Numbered from the stretch's first letter, positions 21,523 through 33,309 are shown. The stretch is DNA of 64,000 nucleotides from Lepus europaeus (GCF_033115175.1 NC_084827.1:119629701-119693700); one strand, 5' to 3'. Notes: generated by a model not told the origin, from the sequence alone. Program-made: numbers and translations.

Positions 21523-21717
21523 CAGTTAGGTGCCACATAATGGCATTATAGTCAATGACAGACCATATACACAACGGATGCCGTGAGCTTCTATCTCCTG
21601 GTGATGTCATAGTCATCTCAGGTTGTGTGAATGCACTCTGTGATGTCACACAAGGAAGCAATAGCCTAAGGAGGTGTTTTCCACAACATTTCCCCGTCAT
21701 TAAGTGGTGCACAACTG
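21523..21717 (+). mobile_element. Tigger-type MITE, complete with TA target duplications
   Basis: Left end CAGTTAGGTGCCACATAATGG and right end CATTAAGTGGTGCACAACTG are inverted relative to each other, and TA flanks both sides (21521-21522, 21718-21719). ATAATGG, AATGACAGACC and a GTGATGTCATAGTCATC block match a Tigger (pogo/Tc1) internal-deletion derivative. At 195 bp it has no transposase. Confidence 0.72.
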
Positions 21718-21734
21718 TATTTATGTGTTTCATT

Positions 21735-22007
21735 TTTTACACAGAAATTTTCGTCATCCATTTTGAATCTGTCTTGATATATAGCACAAGAGATAGCTCC
21801 AGTTTACCTCTGTTCATATGGCTATGAGGATGTCCTAACACCAACACTCATGAAAAAGTCCATTTTTTCCTTTTGTAATGGGGATGCCACTGTTATCATA
21901 TACTAAATTTTCATATGCAGTTGGATCTACTTTGGAATTTTCTAGTTTTTTTCCCTTTGTCTATTCTGCCATTATCACCAAGCTTTTAATTTTAGAGGTT
22001 TATGATA
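21735..22007 (-). mobile_element. Old L1 fragment, left part
   Basis: TTTCCCTTTGTCTATTCTGCCATTATCACC and neighbouring text are reversed old L1 coding/3' sequence. The element resumes after the L1C-like insertion. Confidence 0.6.
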
Positions 22008-22216
22008 TGTTTTAAAATTTTATTTAAGTTATACATGTATTTTCATTATACATATATTTCCTTATCAGATCTAGGAACATAGTGATACTTCCCACCCCAC
22101 CCTCCCTCCCGCCCACGCCCACACTCCAACCCTTCTTCCTCCTCCCACTCCCATTCCCACTCTTAATTTTTACAAAGATCTACATTCAGTTTACTTAATG
22201 ATCAATATGTTTTGAT
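22008..22216 (-). mobile_element. L1C-like 3' end inserted in an older L1
   Basis: TTTCCTTATCAGATCTAGGAACATAGTGATACTTCCC and CCACCCTCCCTCCCGCCC are the reverse of the 20371 element. It splits the older L1 at 21735-22620. Confidence 0.75.
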
Positions 22217-22620
22217 GCTACATATTACTGTTCTTTTAAAGGGATGGGATTTCTTGGCTCTGCAGTCAATTTTTCTAGCTCTAGCAAAAACTGTGATGAT
22301 AATTTTATTGGCATTGCATTAAATGTTTAAATACACATAGAAATAACAGAGCTTTATGATGTTGAGATTTTCTCTGAACATGGTTTACTTTTCCAGTTGT
22401 TTAAGTCTAATTTTGTATCTTGTGAGTGTTTATAATTTTCCTATATTGACTTTGAATGTTTATTATTAAATTTACACTGAGATATTTTATTTTGTTTTTA
22501 GCTGTCAGGCATGGGGATTTCTGTGCTGTCATATCCTCTAATTGGTTTGGTTTCCACTGATTCAGTAATCATGTTGCTATGTAGTACTGGTACCCTGAAA
22601 TAGTTATGTATGTAGTGTTG
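22217..22620 (-). mobile_element. Old L1 fragment, right part
   Basis: GATAATTTTATTGGCATTGCATTAAATG, GATGTTGAGATTTTCTCTGAACATGG and TTAAATTTACACTGAGATATTTTATTTTG are reversed L1 ORF2-region text, heavily mutated. Confidence 0.65.
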
Positions 22621-22762
22621 GGTAAGGCAACTGTGTCACTGAGAACTGGGATTTTCAGCTTGGGTGAGAACAGATAGATGTAAAAAGTATTGTAGCTCTG
22701 AAAATAAATGTGCTATAGCAATATGAATTCATAATGTGTTTTACCTTTAAGAGTACACATTT

Positions 22763-23040
22763 GGGGAGTACACACTTAGCCTTGCAGTTAAAGAGCCAGT
22801 ATCCTACACTGGAGCACCTGGGTTCAAATCCCAGCTCTAGCTCCCGACTCCAGCTTCCAGCCAATGAAGAGGCTGGGAAGCAGTGGTGACCACTCAAGCA
22901 GTTGGATTCCTGCCACCCACATGGGCTTGCACTTCCGGCTCCTGGCTTCAGCCCTGGCCATTGTGGGCATTTAGGAAGTGAACCGGTGAATGGAAGTGCA
23001 CTCTCTCAAATAAGCAACAATAAAAAACATTGTAAATGTT
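22763..23040 (+). mobile_element. C-SINE, old, tail-shortened
   Basis: GGGGAGTACACACTTAGCC head, B box GTTCAAATCC (22822-22831), CGACTCCAGCTTCCAGCC, CTGCCACCCACATGGGC, CATTGTGGGCATTTAGG. The (CT)n region is nearly lost (CTCTCTC only). Confidence 0.82.
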
Positions 23041-24214
23041 TTAAAGTGTATATTTTCTAGTTCTGTCCACCTAAAAGCCATCTAAGAGATGGTCAATCCA
23101 ACAGCACTTCAGAGACCCTTACTATGTCTCAGAACACTGTTTTCCACCAAAAGGAAGAAGGCCTCTCAAAGAAGTGGTTGATTCCAGGTCTGAGTCTGAA
23201 TACTTTATCATATTGGGTAACAATAAAGCTAAGAAAAACTAGCAGGGTTCTCTCCAAATGATTTGGGTACCAGCTTAAAAAGTATCCAGCAAGGAAAAGA
23301 TGGAGAATTTGAGCATCTGTAGGAGGATGAAGGAAATGAATGGAAACATTGCAGGTGTACTTCATTCCATAAATTCATTGTGATACCAAAACCTAAACTT
23401 ATCATTTTTAAAGTGTTCATGTTACATAGAAAAAAAGAGTCTTAGAGTAGCCAAGGAATAAAGGGAAGTTTCTCTTTATGGAATTTTTCAGCTAATAAAT
23501 GAATAGGGAGTGGTAGAATTAGGATCCTACCACTCTACAGCCTCCTAATGTGGTAATAGCCAGGGGAGAAAAGCACCAATTATTGCTAACTTCTCCAAAG
23601 AGAGAAAAGGAAAACCTCCTACCAGGAGCACAGAATAATATGTATGAAATATTCTTGATAGAACAACTGACCCTGGATCCGGTGAACCTCTAAATCTAAC
23701 TACCAGGTCACACACTACAGTGACAGGAGAACGCATTAAGCAACAGTACAAGGATATAATCAGAACAACCCAAGCTATGGGAAATGCCAGGAAAGCCAAT
23801 ATTAATAACAATAGCAATAAACTGAAAACAAATAAACAAATTAAAAACAAATCAAATCACAAGACAGATTATGGAAAACCTAGAATTTTTTTCACATGCA
23901 GGTTTATTCATTTGGAAAGGTAGGACAAAAATCATTAGATTTCAGAGCTCTTAATTTGCTTTGGAAACTTCTGAAAAGTTAACCACTGGCAGCCTAACAA
24001 ATCTTTTCCATCCCTCTACTCACCCCTCTACTTGGGGGTGGGAGTAGGAGTTAGGGGAGGGAGTTTAGGAGGTGGTACTTATAAGACTTTCCAGCTCTTC
24101 CCACAAGCAACAAGGTGACTTGGCTTATTCTTTATCTAAAGTTATTGAGAAAACTGATAAATTATCAAAGAATAAGGGAATTTTCCACTGTAAATAATTT
24201 CCAAAGTTAAGAAT
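23041..24214. other. Unique sequence
   Basis: No named repeat. The 101-codon minus ORF (23545-23850) begins with a leucine/valine-rich hydrophobic stretch but has no family match that I recognise. TTTATTCATTTGGAAAGG at about 23901 resembles a SINE tail but nothing follows. Confidence 0.45.
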
Positions 24215-24560
24215 GGATGATCATCATGCTAACTAAAATAAGCCAGAGCCAGAAAGACAAATACCACATTTCCTCTTATTTATGGAAGATAATATATAGA
24301 GTATGATAATTGTGTGGATGTCTTATCATGTGGTATATATAAATACTGCTTCACTGGATCATACCATGTACATGACAATATACCCTTCTTTACCCACATT
24401 ATGGTCATTGTTATGAATCTCACTTGGTGATATTAACATCTCCCTTTTCAAGAAAAAAATACTGTATGTGTGTATATAATGAGTGCATATGAAGTGAATG
24501 TGGAAAAATGTTAAAAATTGTTGAACTTTAAAATGAAAAAATTAACCTTTATATAAAAAA
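24215..24560 (+). mobile_element. Old L1 ORF2/3' end fragment
   Basis: CATGCTAACTAAAATAAGCC, AGCCAGAAAGACAAATACC and TCCTCTTATTTATGG are the well-known L1 'aagtgaaataagccag...agaaagacaaatac' block. The 3' part is AT-rich and poorly matched. Confidence 0.68.
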
Positions 24561-25639
24561 AGATGAATAAATTCGGAGTGTAATTGTTGAGTCCCTTTTG
24601 CTGACTAGTCTTAGGTATTTTAGCAAAGGAGCTCAGATCATTGGTCCATTGAGACATCAGTGTAAAGTACTCAGTGTGTTTGATTTAAAAAGTGTTGGAA
24701 AAGGCATCTCTTGGAGGGGAAGGGAAGTTACTTTATCACAATGATGGTACTGTAACAAGCACATCAAACAACAAATGACAAAGCAATGTCCCTTTCCTCT
24801 TGGCCTCTGATGCTCACTCCACGCCTGTCGGGTTTACAGTCTAAGCAAACTCAACCCAGAGAGCACAGAGTGTGGTAAGTAGGGCAGAAAAATAAAACCT
24901 TTAGCCAGATTTGTGGATTACTTCAAATCTAGGATTCCAGAATCACTACCTTTCTAGTCCAGGCAGTTGTATGTGTGGGAGTGGGGGGAATGCAGTTTCA
25001 AGATGTAAAATTCCATTTTCTGGGCAGTGCAGTAAAATGTCATGGGAAGCTGGTTCCTTTGAGGCGTACCATGTAGATAGCATGTTCTTTTCCTTTGCAC
25101 CCTCTGTAGCTGAAGCATGGATGGCCTCCCCATGGATGCTCAGCCACTTCTCAACAGCAAGAAGCCTTTCTGGAAATATAGGGACAATAATCTTGCTTTA
25201 GCTCGCGCAATGTTGAGAAGACTGTTACTGTCCAGACTTACTGTCTGAATCACTTAGGAAATCATTTCATAGTCATGTGCGGTGTCTGACAACACCATAT
25301 CACAGCCATAGACCTAGAATTTCTTGTTGATGGGATGCCCATTTCCCACTTGTGGTCTAGCTGCCTCCGAGGCCTGAGTTTATCTTGACAGTTATAGTAT
25401 CCCCAATGATGGCAAGGCATCTCTTACCCCATTGGCCACTTACTACTACTACCTCATTCTTGATGAGCCTATTGTTGTAGAACCAAGCAAGAAAAGTTGT
25501 AGAGTTCCAAGAATTATCAGGACATTCCACTCTCCATCAGACCAAATGATGATGAGGCTTGCACCTGTTAATAAGATTATATAGCTCTAGCATTATTTTC
25601 ATACCCACAAAATGCTGTATGTTGAATTGATTTTTCTTA
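24561..25639. other. Unique sequence
   Basis: Holds a 96-codon plus ORF (24911-25201) without recognisable domains. No named repeat. Confidence 0.45.
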
Positions 25640-25811
25640 TCAGGCAGGTAGAGGGCAGGGGACTATTCTAAGAGGACATAATAGAATCCATGTGTACTTC
25701 CTCTTCCAGACAGCTGTTCCCAACTGGCAAACCAAAAGGTGACAGGGCCCCAGGTCCTTAGAGTTCCAATTCCAAGGCTCGGGACTCAGGACTGGCCAAT
25801 TTGTGAAACTT

Positions 25812-26175
25812 TTATGATGTTTTGTCCTCAGGACTATGCGCTTGGTCCCCTGAAGCCTGGAAGAGGTGGACCCACTTGTCCAGGAACTGCCCGAAGATGC
25901 TGTAGCTGAAGCCAGGTGGGTGGTTGTCATGCATTCAGCATTGGTACTGGGTCTGCCCTTGGCTTGTCTGGTGCCACCAGAACCACTCACTGCCCCAGAA
26001 CAGCACCAAGAACACGCTCCCTGCAATGAACATCCCAAACATGGCCTCATGCAACTAATGCAGCAGCAGCCACAAGTTTGTGCATGGCCAGTGCTAGGTG
26101 CACCTGCCCAGAGCCTGGAGCACACACATGGCTACTCTGAGTGGCACCAGTAGCTGCAGGAGGACCACTGCCCAT
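25812..26175 (-). pseudogene. Broken reading frame resembling a small membrane protein, family unknown
   Basis: Reading the minus strand, 26048 to 25812 gives 79 codons that look protein-like: a hydrophobic run ([19 protein letters not shown]) followed by EWFWWHQ, then an aromatic and proline-bearing stretch ([17 protein letters not shown]) and a polar C-terminus ending at a TAA. One in-frame TGA interrupts it (25937-25935). Upstream, another frame starts with an ATG at 26175 and runs 42 codons to a TGA that overlaps the start of the second frame, so a one-base frameshift would join them. A 161-codon ORF in a third frame covers the same DNA but is Cys/Ser/Thr-rich with no pattern. I do not recognise the family. 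No introns or A-tail are evident, so a decayed retrocopy or chance are both possible. Confidence 0.35.
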
Positions 26176-27640
26176 GACCTCAGATCTGGAGCTCTGGAAT
26201 CCTACAATCTAACAGAGGCTTTTAATTAACCAGTTCTAAAGACTGGGCCATGTTTGGATGCTGATTTAAGCAGCAACAACAACAACAAAATAGGTTGGGT
26301 TTGAAGGAAACCATGATCAGTATGGTATACACGAAAGTCCATGGAATCTGCTGAAGGAATCAGAAAGAATTGGGAGTACTGAGGCTGAGAAGCTGGGGCA
26401 ACGTGAGCTGATGCCACCCATCGCCCACCTATGCAACACTTGTCACAGCCTCCTTTATTTTCCATTGTCTCGAATCTGCCCCTTGGGGAAATAATTTGGT
26501 CTAAACAAAAATCTCAGAATAGGGATCCTGGAAAAGATTAGCTATATTAAACCGTGCACTCCAATTCAACTAGAGATAAAACAAGAGAGAAAAGAGACAT
26601 AGCTCCAGATTCAATTCTCCTCTCTTCAGTTATGTTTTATGGAGAACTTATGTCATTCACAAAAGAGATGTAGTTTCCCCAGGGGAGACAGCAGGTGTAC
26701 ATTTTCTCTCAAGGTTATTTAATTGCTGTCAGGAAGACATATGATTAACAAAACCAAATGCTGGAAATATGAAGTATAGACAATTTTAAAGTTGTTTATA
26801 TAGTTGATTACAGTATATCATACAATGTGTTTATTCGCCATAAACCTTTCTATCACAAACTGTTTGCACACCTGTGCACCGGCATAAACAGCCTACTGCT
26901 TAGCTGTGTGTAAATTCCTGGCTGCTGGCACGGCCAGCAGTGGATTTCACCGGTGGCCTCCCCAAGTTACCTCCTATGCACCAACTTCACACTGATAGTT
27001 TGGCCACTTGGGTCTGGAGCTGAGGCCTGCTGACCTTTAGCATTCCCTGCTTTGATGAGAGCCCTTTGAACTCCAGAAGGAATGCAGTATGGAAATGAAT
27101 GGCCTGCTGAGCTCCTCCGTGTCCGTGATGACCTTGCGACTCAAAGTGAGGTCCACAGTCTGTTTTCCATTGGTTCCTATGGATTGAGAGGAAGCATTTA
27201 GAACTTTTGAGAGCCACTTGGCAGCATAAGCTTTTGTCTCTTGAACCTTATAATTTTTTAAAAAGGGGACTTTATTATATGTATTGGATGTTTCACTTTA
27301 AGTTACTTTTATGGCATTTTATCAAGCATTAAAGAAAGAATTGATTGTTCACCACCAATAGTTTGTGAAGCCCTGTTTTAGAGGGATGGCCTGTGTGTAT
27401 GCTACGTCCCTGGACTCCACTGTGATACTTGCACAGCTCCAAAAAGGCAGCTAATGGCATAAATGTGGACCACAAAGATTGCTCTCCCCAAAGGGTCACT
27501 CTTTAAAAATGCAAATATCTAATTTACTACACATATGTTAGGCTCATGCCAGGGGCTGGGAGATCTGATAAAATCAGCCCAGCTGACCTCTTGTCACCTT
27601 CTCTTAGACCTTTCAATACCAGTGAGTAGCAACAGTAGCA
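26176..27640. other. Unique stretch
   Basis: Contains a CAACAA repeat (about 26271-26287) and GC-richer, non-repetitive sequence at 26870-27240. No gene is supported; ORFs of 76-79 codons have no recognisable motif. Confidence 0.45.
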
Positions 27641-27745
27641 GTAATACTACAAGGAAGATGAGGAGAAACAGCTAAGAGTTGAACTTACAACGTGCCAGGT
27701 ACTGTCCCAAATGCTTTACACACACAAACTTGCAAATGGTTTTTC
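27641..27745 (+). repeat. MIR fragment
   Basis: ACGTGCCAGGTACTGTCCCAAATGCTTTACACACACAAAC is the MIR 5' core ('gtgccaggcactgttctaagcgctttac'). Confidence 0.6.
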
Positions 27746-28164
27746 TCTCTTTGAAGTGGTGTACTCATGTATTCTAACCTATAAGTGTACAAAAAGAAAT
27801 ATAGCATCAAATCTGCTTACCATAGTTCGTTGTATAGCCATGAAAATTTACTAATTACTAATTAGTATTAGAATTTCAAGACATCATGCCAAATATACTA
27901 GAGATAGTAATTAAGGAATGGAAATGTAATACCTAGGAAATGAGAATTTTGGGTTCAGACATTGGTCAGAGGGCAGAGCTGGAAAAAGTATTAATAGAGA
28001 AACAGCATCAAGTTTTGAAAAATAGAGTATGACTTCCTTTTTATGTTTTTGCATTTAAACATTTTCAATCATGAAAGAAAAAAATGTATAAGAAATAAAG
28101 GCAACATAACAAAACTTGCATTACAGTATAAAGACATTATTCAAGGTCAAATCTTTTGTAAAAA
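27746..28164. other. Unique AT-rich sequence
   Basis: No feature seen. Confidence 0.45.
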
Positions 28165-28461
28165 CTTTTTTATTTATTTGAAAGGCAGAGAGAGAGATAG
28201 AGGCCTTCCATCTGCTGGTTCACTCCCCAAATGGCCACAACAGCTGGAGCTGGACCTATCCGAAGCCAGGAGCCAGGAGCTTCTTCTGGGTCTCAAACAT
28301 GGGTACAAGGGCCCAAAGACTTGGGACATCTTCTACCGCTTTCCTAGGCCATAGCAGAAAGCTGGATGAGAAGAGGAGCAGCCAGGACACAAACCAGGGC
28401 TCATATGGGATGCTGGCACGGCAGGCGGCAGCTTTACCCACCACACCACAGCACCGGCCCC
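28165..28461 (-). mobile_element. C-SINE, full length reversed
   Basis: TTTATTTATTTGAAAGGCAG tail, short GA tract, CTTCCATCTGCTGGTTCACTCC, GGAGCCAGGAGCTTCTTCTGG, and head ending CACCACAGCACCGGCCCC. The reversed B box is GGACACAAACC (degenerate). The shadow ORFs on both strands are SINE sequence. Confidence 0.93.
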
Positions 28462-29182
28462 AAGTTCCAATCTATTATTTTGTTAAATTCTGTATTTAAC
28501 AAAGAGTCTATTTGCTCTATTCCTTTAAAATGAGCCGCCTTAGACTGCAATGGGAGCTGCTTTCTGCCTCCTCCCATAATCTCTGTAATAACCAGTGCTA
28601 CTCCCACCACTGTTGGCAGTCAGATTACCTGCTTAGCTTTGGGATGGTAAAAAAAAGGTTAATCACACATAAATGTTCAGTATATTATCATAGAGAGGGA
28701 TTAAGGAGTTCCCCCAGGGAAGGGTAAATGGGGGCATGCCTACATCCTACCTCATCTTTCCTAGCCTTTGTTCCTCCTTGGGTTCTATGGACAAGCTGGC
28801 GCTTATCTATGCGGGGGTATGGATGGTTCCAAATCCACACGAGTAGGGAGATGTTTTCTCCCAACTGACTGAACTCTCTTCTCCTTCCCATAAATTTAAA
28901 ACCCAGTAGTAAATGCTAATCCCAATCAATTCACATTCCCTGGGAGCCCGTAATATTCCAGGGCCATGATTCCTGCCCCATGAGCTTCATCCTAATTAAC
29001 CATGAATCTTAAGAAGGCCTTCACATTAACTCTGTGTACCCTTGGAGATGCGGCCATGATTGTAAGGCTACTTGTGAAGGTGGAGAATCAGAGGGGAGAG
29101 AGGCTCAGTCAGTCACAGAGTGAGTTCGTGAAGAACCAAGAAGAGAAGGACATCTGCGGAGATATTTCCAGAAGTCCCAGCT
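28462..29182. other. Unique sequence
   Basis: No gene or named repeat. Confidence 0.45.
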
Positions 29183-29800
29183 TCTCTCCCTCCTTCCTTC
29201 CTTTCTTTCTTCTTTTATCCTGCCTCAGGTTTATTTTTATAAGTAGCACAGGAGAACACCAGGCCATGCAAACAGTAGCCTGGGATCATACCAGTCCTCT
29301 TGTCCTCACATTGGCAGAGAGAGGTATCCAATCTGGAGCCTTTGGGATGTGGCTGGGCACCTCTGGGAACATGATCTAGGATCTAGAGCCAGGGTCATAG
29401 TCAAGACCTTGGTTTGAGCCTTGACCTTGGCCTTGGCCTTTGGTCAACAGAGCCTGAAACCCTTGGCAATTTGGGCATGAACACACTTCCTGAGCTTAGG
29501 GTGGATGGTGCAGGCAAGTTGATTGAATGCATGGCTCATGCTCATTGGGATCTTGAGCTTGACTTCTTTGGACTTTACAAAGATTTTGATAGCCTCCGGT
29601 GATGGACTTGGCATTGTTGGGCTGTATCTTCAGGCTTTTCTTGTGAGCAGATCTTGATCAAGTACATGTTTCTCAGAACTTGCAAAACCCTATGCAATTA
29701 ATATCTTTGTTATACAAGTTTTTCTTCATGCTATTTCTCTTCCATATTCAGGACTAGTTGTGTATGCTGTTATTCTTAGACTTGACCATAGACATAGGCT
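29183..29800 (-). pseudogene. RPL29: Processed pseudogene of ribosomal protein L29
   Basis: Reading the minus strand, the order matches RPL29 mRNA without introns. A start codon lies at 29789-29787, followed by sequence matching the first codons (complement of CTTAGACTTGACCAT). Then come AAGTTCTGAGAAACATG, CTGAAGATACAGCCCAACAATGCC, GAGGCTATCAAA, CTCAAGATCCCAA, GCCTGCACCATCCACCC, ATTGCCAAGGGTTTCAGGC and the Lys-Ala stretch CCAAAGGCCAAGGCCAAGG. The 3' UTR follows through GAGGACAAGAGGACTGG to AATAAACCTGAGGCAGGA (signal at 29235-29230). A degenerate A-tail, now (GGAA/GAAA)-rich, fills 29217-29183. RPL29 is a 60S subunit protein of cytosolic translation; this copy cannot encode it because of frameshifts and stops, such as the TGA at 29446-29444. 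It is an L1-mediated retrocopy, old enough that its tail and flanks show no clear duplication. Plus-strand ORFs here are shadows. Confidence 0.93.
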
Positions 29801-29924
29801 AAGACTCCTAAAGTCACCAAGAGAAAAGTGACACAGTTTACTTCTTTGTATTGTTACTTACATCTCTATTATAACAAGTAGAATATCTCATTAAAAATGC
29901 CTTTAAAAATTGTTGTTTTGTCTT

Positions 29925-30040
29925 TCCAACATTGATGAGATAGGTATTAGTACTTCCATTTTACAGGTGAGGAAACCAACATCTAGGAAGTATAAGTCCC
30001 TCCCCAGGCTTATACCTCATTGGTGCACAGGCAGAAACTT
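29925..30040 (+). repeat. MIR core fragment
   Basis: GATGAGATAGGTATTAGTACTTCCATTTTACAGGTGAGGAAACC is a good MIR core match. Confidence 0.72.
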
Positions 30041-30660
30041 GACAGGTGTCGTTTTTCTCCCTGCCCATGGTAGCTGACTTTATTGTTTTTTCTTGCCTTT
30101 TTTCTTTGGGATGTTTCACAGTCAACTCAAATTTAATTTCTCCAGAACTGAATTCCTGAATCTTTTCTTTTCCCATTTTCTGTATAACAAATCTAGGGGT
30201 CATCTTTGATAGCTTGTGTCTCTAGTTTTCCTATGTATGATCTATAACCAAGTCAGGGTGATTTGGCCTCCAAAACACTCCTCTTGTTACTTGTCTTTCC
30301 ACTACCTTATTCAAACAGTCTGGATATTTATTTGTTGGATAAATGTTGGAGTAGAAAGTGTCCAATGAAGGAAGATACCAGAAAGACACAGTAGTTGGGA
30401 AGTGAGATATATTTCCTTTTCAAAAACAAATATTTTGAGAAGTTCTTTTTCCAGAAAAAATAAGTTTGTGGTCAGCATATTTGCTTTAATATATTGGGGA
30501 GCATCAGTAGAAGTCACAGTAATTTGTTAAATGTGCGTTTTAACTCTAAGTACAACTGAGATCCTTTCTGAATCAAGCAATTCAAATTAAATGCAGTGCA
30601 GTTTATTAACAAAAGAATCCAAGGCTTTAGGTAGATTATACACTCTTAAAAATCACTCTT
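30041..30660. other. Unique sequence
   Basis: No gene or named repeat. ORFs on the minus strand at 29961-30203 and 30311-30517 have no recognisable motif. Confidence 0.45.
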
Positions 30661-30787
30661 AAAAATAGGCAAATAGATGTTTTCATAATTTATGGATGGG
30701 AAAATTGGGTTCACGGAGACAAAGTGACTTGCTCAAGGTCATACAACTGAGACTGGAATCCAGAATACCCGTACTCACACAGGTGTT
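30661..30787 (+). repeat. MIR, cut by a C-SINE
   Basis: TTTATGGATGGGAAAATTGGGTTCACGGAGACAAAGTGACTTGCTCAAGGTCATACAACTGAG follows MIR order. It ends at the SINE's left target duplication (CACACAGGTGTT, 30776-30787). Confidence 0.78.
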
Positions 30788-31106
30788 ATTGTTGTTTTTA
30801 ACTTTATTTATTTATTTGAAGGTCAGGAAGATAGAGAAACATTGAAAGAGAGAGAGCTCACATGCGCTGGTTCACTTTCCAAATGCCAGCAACAGCCAGA
30901 ACTAGGGCAGGCTAAAGCCACGAGCCGAGTGCTTACTCCAGGTATTTCCCATGGGCAGCAGGGACCCAGTGACTTGTGCCATCACTGCTACCTCACAGGG
31001 TCTGTATCAGCAGGAAGCTGGACTCAAGAGCCAGAGCCAAGGATGAGACCCATGTGCCCTGCTGTGGGGTGTGGGCACCTGCACTGCTGGGCCAAGCGCC
31101 CACACC
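30788..31106 (-). mobile_element. C-SINE, older, with 12-bp target duplication
   Basis: TTTATTTATTTATTTGAAGG tail, GCGCTGGTTCACTTTCC, CTAAAGCCACGAGCC, CATCACTGCTACCTCACAGGG, head ending GCTGGGCCAAGCGCCC. Flanked by CACACAGGTGTT at 30776-30787 and 31107-31118, a perfect duplication despite the element's divergence. Confidence 0.9.
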
Positions 31107-33286
31107 CACACAGGTGTTTTTTCCTCTAATAGGCCCTGCTAGCCTTTCTAGTGCATCCTCTCCTTACATTTGAATGCTAAGACAGCTGAAAATAGCAAAC
31201 AGGAAATTCAATGACAGCAGCAGCCTGTGGCACATACACTGTGGTCCAGACACCTTGCGTGTGGTGGTCCGGTGAGCTTGTGGTGCTGGTGGTATTGCTC
31301 CTCATCCTCCCCCTTCGCTTCCTCTTCTTTCTCTTCCCTCTCTCTGCGACAATGTGTGGGCTCCAAAACATCAAAAACAAAAGATCTTAATATGAAGTTT
31401 TCCTTGTTGGTAAAATGACAGTTCTGAAGAGAAAAAAAAAAAATCGTCATGACACATTTCCATTCTCCTCTCTTGCACATTGATTCTTTTCATTCTAAAT
31501 ACTAATCCCTCGCTAAAGGGCTATGAATGTTGCTGAATCACTAATCTTCAAAATATTTTCTGAAATGTTCTTTTCTCTTGTGATGTCAGAAAACCGATAT
31601 TCTAAAGAAATTCCAGAAGAAATCTAAAGAATTTTAAAATGTACTGGTTAACATAGATTTGATTGGATCACAACAGACAATTTTTGTGGTCATTTTTTGG
31701 GAGCCTAGGCAAAGCGTTTATTTTCTTTCCAAGTCTATGTCGTTGGAAAATTCACCATTAGCTTCTCTAAACCAGAGCTTTATGGTAAAATGCACTCCTA
31801 CATTTGCAGACAAAGATAGCAAGTTAGGAAAAATCTCTCAGTGATGTGGTTGAAAATGAATGTTTGAGCAATTCTTCAGCAGCAGAAAAAAGACTCCAGT
31901 GTTTACATAATCCCAATGTGAATACATAGCTTCTTCTATATTTTCTTGTTAAAACTCACCTGGCTTTGCTCAAGACTCCAAATACAGTGAATTCTAGACA
32001 GCACCTAATATTTATTCATGCCATTGTCAAGAGCATCTTTGCAGTTCTTGCCAAGGTCTGTCATTGAATGTGTTTATCCAGCTGCATGGCGAAAATATAA
32101 TACAAAGTCATCATTTTACTCAGCCACCTACTCAATATTTTCTTCTGTGATTAAATTAACTCATAAATATTACACTTTTAATGCCAGAAAGCCGTGGTTC
32201 ATCCAGCCAGTTGAATGCCTGTTTGTCCATTTTCTAATGTTGCTGGGCACACAGTCATTTCATTAGAGAGTTTGAAATAATGAAAATCATTGCATTTACT
32301 TAACACGCACAATCAACAGAGCAGGACCCTTCCAAGAGCTCCTTTATGATGCAGTGCAAGGCCACGGAAGAAATTTTGTAAGGAGCACGGAGGAGCTGCG
32401 GGAGCCGTATTGAAGGGGATTTGGCCACCATAAAAACAAATCTGCTGTGATTGTCTAAAGCCAAGGACAGAAATTCCGGCTCAATTTGCAGCTAGCACAG
32501 TTTCTTGCTCAATCAAGTAAGGTTTCAAATAAACATGCACATTTTGAGCTTGCTTATTCTCGATTCACTACCAGACTGTGCTCATGAGCCATGCAGCCTG
32601 CTTCCATGTTCTCTGCCATTTTTGAGTTTGGTTTTCTAAATCAGCCTCAAGATGCCTTTACATGCTCGTCTTCATAGTCTGAAGATTGAAACTTGAGGGC
32701 AAAAATTTGCCTTTGCCCTTTAAGACTTGCGCTGGTGACGGCAGGACAATCTGCATCCATGTGGATGCCCAGCCCTGGGGGCAGGAGCCATATCTCACAG
32801 GACCCTGATCAAATCACTTTCTGAATGAAATATGTATGGGGGCACTGCAGGGCAGTTAACTTTTCTAGAATTATATCCAAATCTGCTCAGTCATTCTGGG
32901 ACTAGCCTTGGTTAGCAATTGCTTATAATGCCAATGCTTTTGGAAACTTTTTATAGTCTTTTTTTTTTAATCTCAAAAATAAAACTTAAAGGGGCTTGAA
33001 AAGTAGGTTGTAGATGATCACACAATAGCCTGATTTCAGTGGTTTCAGTTATGTGCATTTTACTTTATGTGCACCCACTGAAATGAACCAAAATTAATCC
33101 AGATTTGAACAAAGACTACAGATACAAATGAGCCCTAACTTCCAGGACTGCTCCTTGCAATGCACTAGCTGAAGCGTTTGGAACGCATTGGCCCTGGGAG
33201 ACGAAGAAGTTATGACAAACAACATATGGGTTTTAAAATCTGGAACTATCGAAGACTGAACAAGAGAGCTATTTTCATTTTACCTG

Positions 33287-33309
33287 TTCTTTTTTTTTTT
33301 TTTTTTTAG
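33287..33309 (+). repeat. T-run
   Basis: TTCT followed by 18 or more T and then AGAAGATG. It superficially resembles a polypyrimidine tract and acceptor AG, but no exon is supported downstream. Confidence 0.85.

Noticed and set aside
23898..23935. Possible reversed C-SINE tail
   Set aside because: Only about 20 bases resemble the tail; no body follows.
25640..26125. 161-codon minus ORF
   Set aside because: Cys/Ser/Thr-rich and patternless; a different frame over the same DNA looks far more protein-like and is reported instead.
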